Assembly (NCBI GenBank): GCA_015486775.1
Contig: WFRA01000027.1
Coordinates: 1-6,358, forward strand
Length of the DNA: 6,358 nt
Direction of reading: 5' to 3'
DNA from: Kiritimatiellales bacterium
GTDB taxonomy: Bacteria; Verrucomicrobiota; Kiritimatiellia; Kiritimatiellales; Pontiellaceae
Below, one piece after another: positions 5,817-6,358 of the stretch. Under the pieces are notes generated by a model. It worked only from the letters and a program-made list of their open reading frames with translations, made no database searches and was not told where the DNA came from. Both the position numbers and the translations under genes were made by a program. Each line of letters opens with the position of its first letter. Within the stretch, counting starts at the first letter, position 1.

Positions 5817-6022
5817 AAAAGAGCGCAGGGAACGCAAAAAAGTAGGGTATGCGTCCCGCTTGCCCACGGAGGAATGGAACCGTTGCTTTCATCAACCGAA
5901 AAGATGCAGTAGAAAACCGCGAATGAACGCCAATAAACGCGAATCTGCAAAAATTTAATGTTTGTAGTCACTCCAGGTTTCGGGGCGACAGAAGGGGCAA
6001 GCGGGACGCTTACCCTACGTTT
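5811..6022. repeat. Inverted-arm repeat unit B
   Basis: The left arm 5843-5865 and right arm 5994-6017 are inverted copies (22 of 23 positions agree) with the same core as unit A. The loop is 128 bp against 45 bp in A, because it carries extra AT-richer sequence including the decamer array. Its right end runs into the hsdS stop codon, so the element supplies the 3' end of that gene. Confidence 0.75.
5915..5944. repeat. Three-copy 10-bp tandem repeat
   Basis: AACCGCGAAT, GAACGCCAAT and AAACGCGAAT follow one another without gaps, consensus (A/G)AACGCGAAT, in the loop of unit B. The 10-bp period is close to one helical turn, so the three copies would face the same side of DNA. Related sequence (AACGCAAAAA at 5831-5840) lies near the left arm. 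Confidence 0.6.
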
Positions 6023-6358
6023 GGGCGATGGCGGCGGCGAAGCGGGAGGCGGTTTCCTGTTGCGTTTGCAGCAGGGCTTCGAGCTCGTCGCACCTCGCCA
6101 TCAGCTCGTCCACCTTTTTTACGATGCGTTGCTGTTCAGATGTAGGTACTAAGGGAATAAGTAGATTGCTCAAATCACCCAATGACACATTGTTAATTGC
6201 TCCACCTCTAGCTTTATTATGAATCGCTGTAGATACAAATGAGTCCAGTAGCTGCCTCAGGAAATCTGGACAAAATGCAACGGCTGTACCTTTAATAATA
6301 GCCAATGCTTGGTTTGTATTTGCTGGCAGATACTCCGGAAGAATGACACATGTTTCTC
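6015..6358 (-). CDS. hsdS: Type I restriction-modification specificity subunit HsdS, C-terminal part (5' end outside the window)
   Basis: The minus strand is open from the window edge to the TAG at 6015-6017, giving 113 codons from ETCVILPEYLPANTNQ to RFAAAIAQT. HsdS pairs with HsdM to methylate, and with HsdR to restrict, DNA at bipartite sites; each target recognition domain (TRD) reads one half-site. Family hallmarks are the TRD end (AIHNKARGGAINNVSLGDLSNLLIPLVP, where the G-x-x-(I/V)-x-x-(V/L)-x-x-(D/E)(L/I)-x-x-(I/L)-x-(I/L)P-x-P pattern is diagnostic) and the following SEQQRIVKKVDELMARCDELEALL coiled-coil helix. This would be TRD2 plus the C-terminal conserved helix if the protein has the usual two-TRD layout. 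The tail ASRFAAAIAQT is encoded by sequence repeated at 5796-5816. The TRD part is about 40% GC, against about 61% for the helix. hsdM and hsdR would be expected beyond the right edge. Confidence 0.9.
   Translation of the reverse strand, partial: ETCVILPEYLPANTNQALAIIKGTAVAFCPDFLRQLLDSFVSTAIHNKARGGAINNVSLGDLSNLLIPLVPTSEQQRIVKKVDELMARCDELEALLQTQQETASRFAAAIAQT

Larger units (their letters stand above)
5493..6014. other. Repeat-rich convergent intergenic region
   Basis: This 522-bp gap lies between the converging comM and hsdS genes. Open frames of up to about 96 codons can be drawn through it, but they are Arg/Pro-rich or cross the repeats, lack plausible ribosome sites and resemble no family I recognise. 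Nearly all of it is accounted for by the hairpin after comM, the two inverted-arm units, the stem-loop cluster, the decamer tandem array and the copy of the hsdS 3' end. It probably also contains transcription termination for both genes. Confidence 0.7.

Noticed and set aside
5681..5971. Small open frames in the comM-hsdS gap
   Set aside because: They run through the repeat units and stem-loops, start without ribosome sites and resemble no known protein.
5564..6022. CRISPR-like array
   Set aside because: The repeats are few, differently spaced, mostly inverted, and diverged in length; there is no regular repeat-spacer rhythm.

Overview
This is a GC-rich bacterial stretch (roughly 60% GC by eye) with an ordinary housekeeping block on the left and an accessory, repeat-laden junction on the right. 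The left edge carries the first 36 codons of a minus-strand type 1 glutamine amidotransferase. Diverging from it on the plus strand are thiL (thiamine-monophosphate kinase), a multi-pass GT-C-like membrane glycosyltransferase candidate of unknown substrate, fmt (methionyl-tRNA formyltransferase) and comM/yifB (Mg-chelatase-like AAA+ ATPase). The last three are tightly packed: 10 bp separates the membrane protein gene from fmt, with the fmt Shine-Dalgarno overlapping the upstream stop codon, and 9 bp separates fmt from comM. They probably share a transcript. thiL is 101 bp upstream of this trio and may or may not belong to it.

After comM lies about 520 bp without a credible gene (5493-6014). 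It is a mosaic of repeats: a GC-clamped hairpin just after the comM stop, two related units each built from inverted arms around a TAGGG...CGTCCCGCTTGCCC core, a cluster of competing stem-loops, and a 10-bp-period tandem repeat. The right edge is the 3' end of a minus-strand hsdS (type I restriction-modification specificity subunit). Its last seven codons and stop are duplicated 219 bp away, and its target-recognition region is about 40% GC against about 61% for its own C-terminal helix.

The most notable signal is a short interspersed palindrome, TTCCAA-NNN-TTGGAA. Seven good copies occur in 6.4 kb: four inside thiL, one between thiL and the next gene, one inside fmt and one after comM. The copies in genes are read in all three codon phases, so the conservation is in the DNA and not in the protein. 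I cannot name the organism from the sequence alone. The GC content, the palindrome family and the kinds of intergenic repeats remind me of PVC-group genomes, particularly Kiritimatiellota, but that is a recollection-based guess.

I see no CRISPR array, tRNA, rRNA or complete transposase. No complete undescribed multi-gene system is visible; the interesting material is the repeat biology and the hsdS junction, which continues beyond the window.
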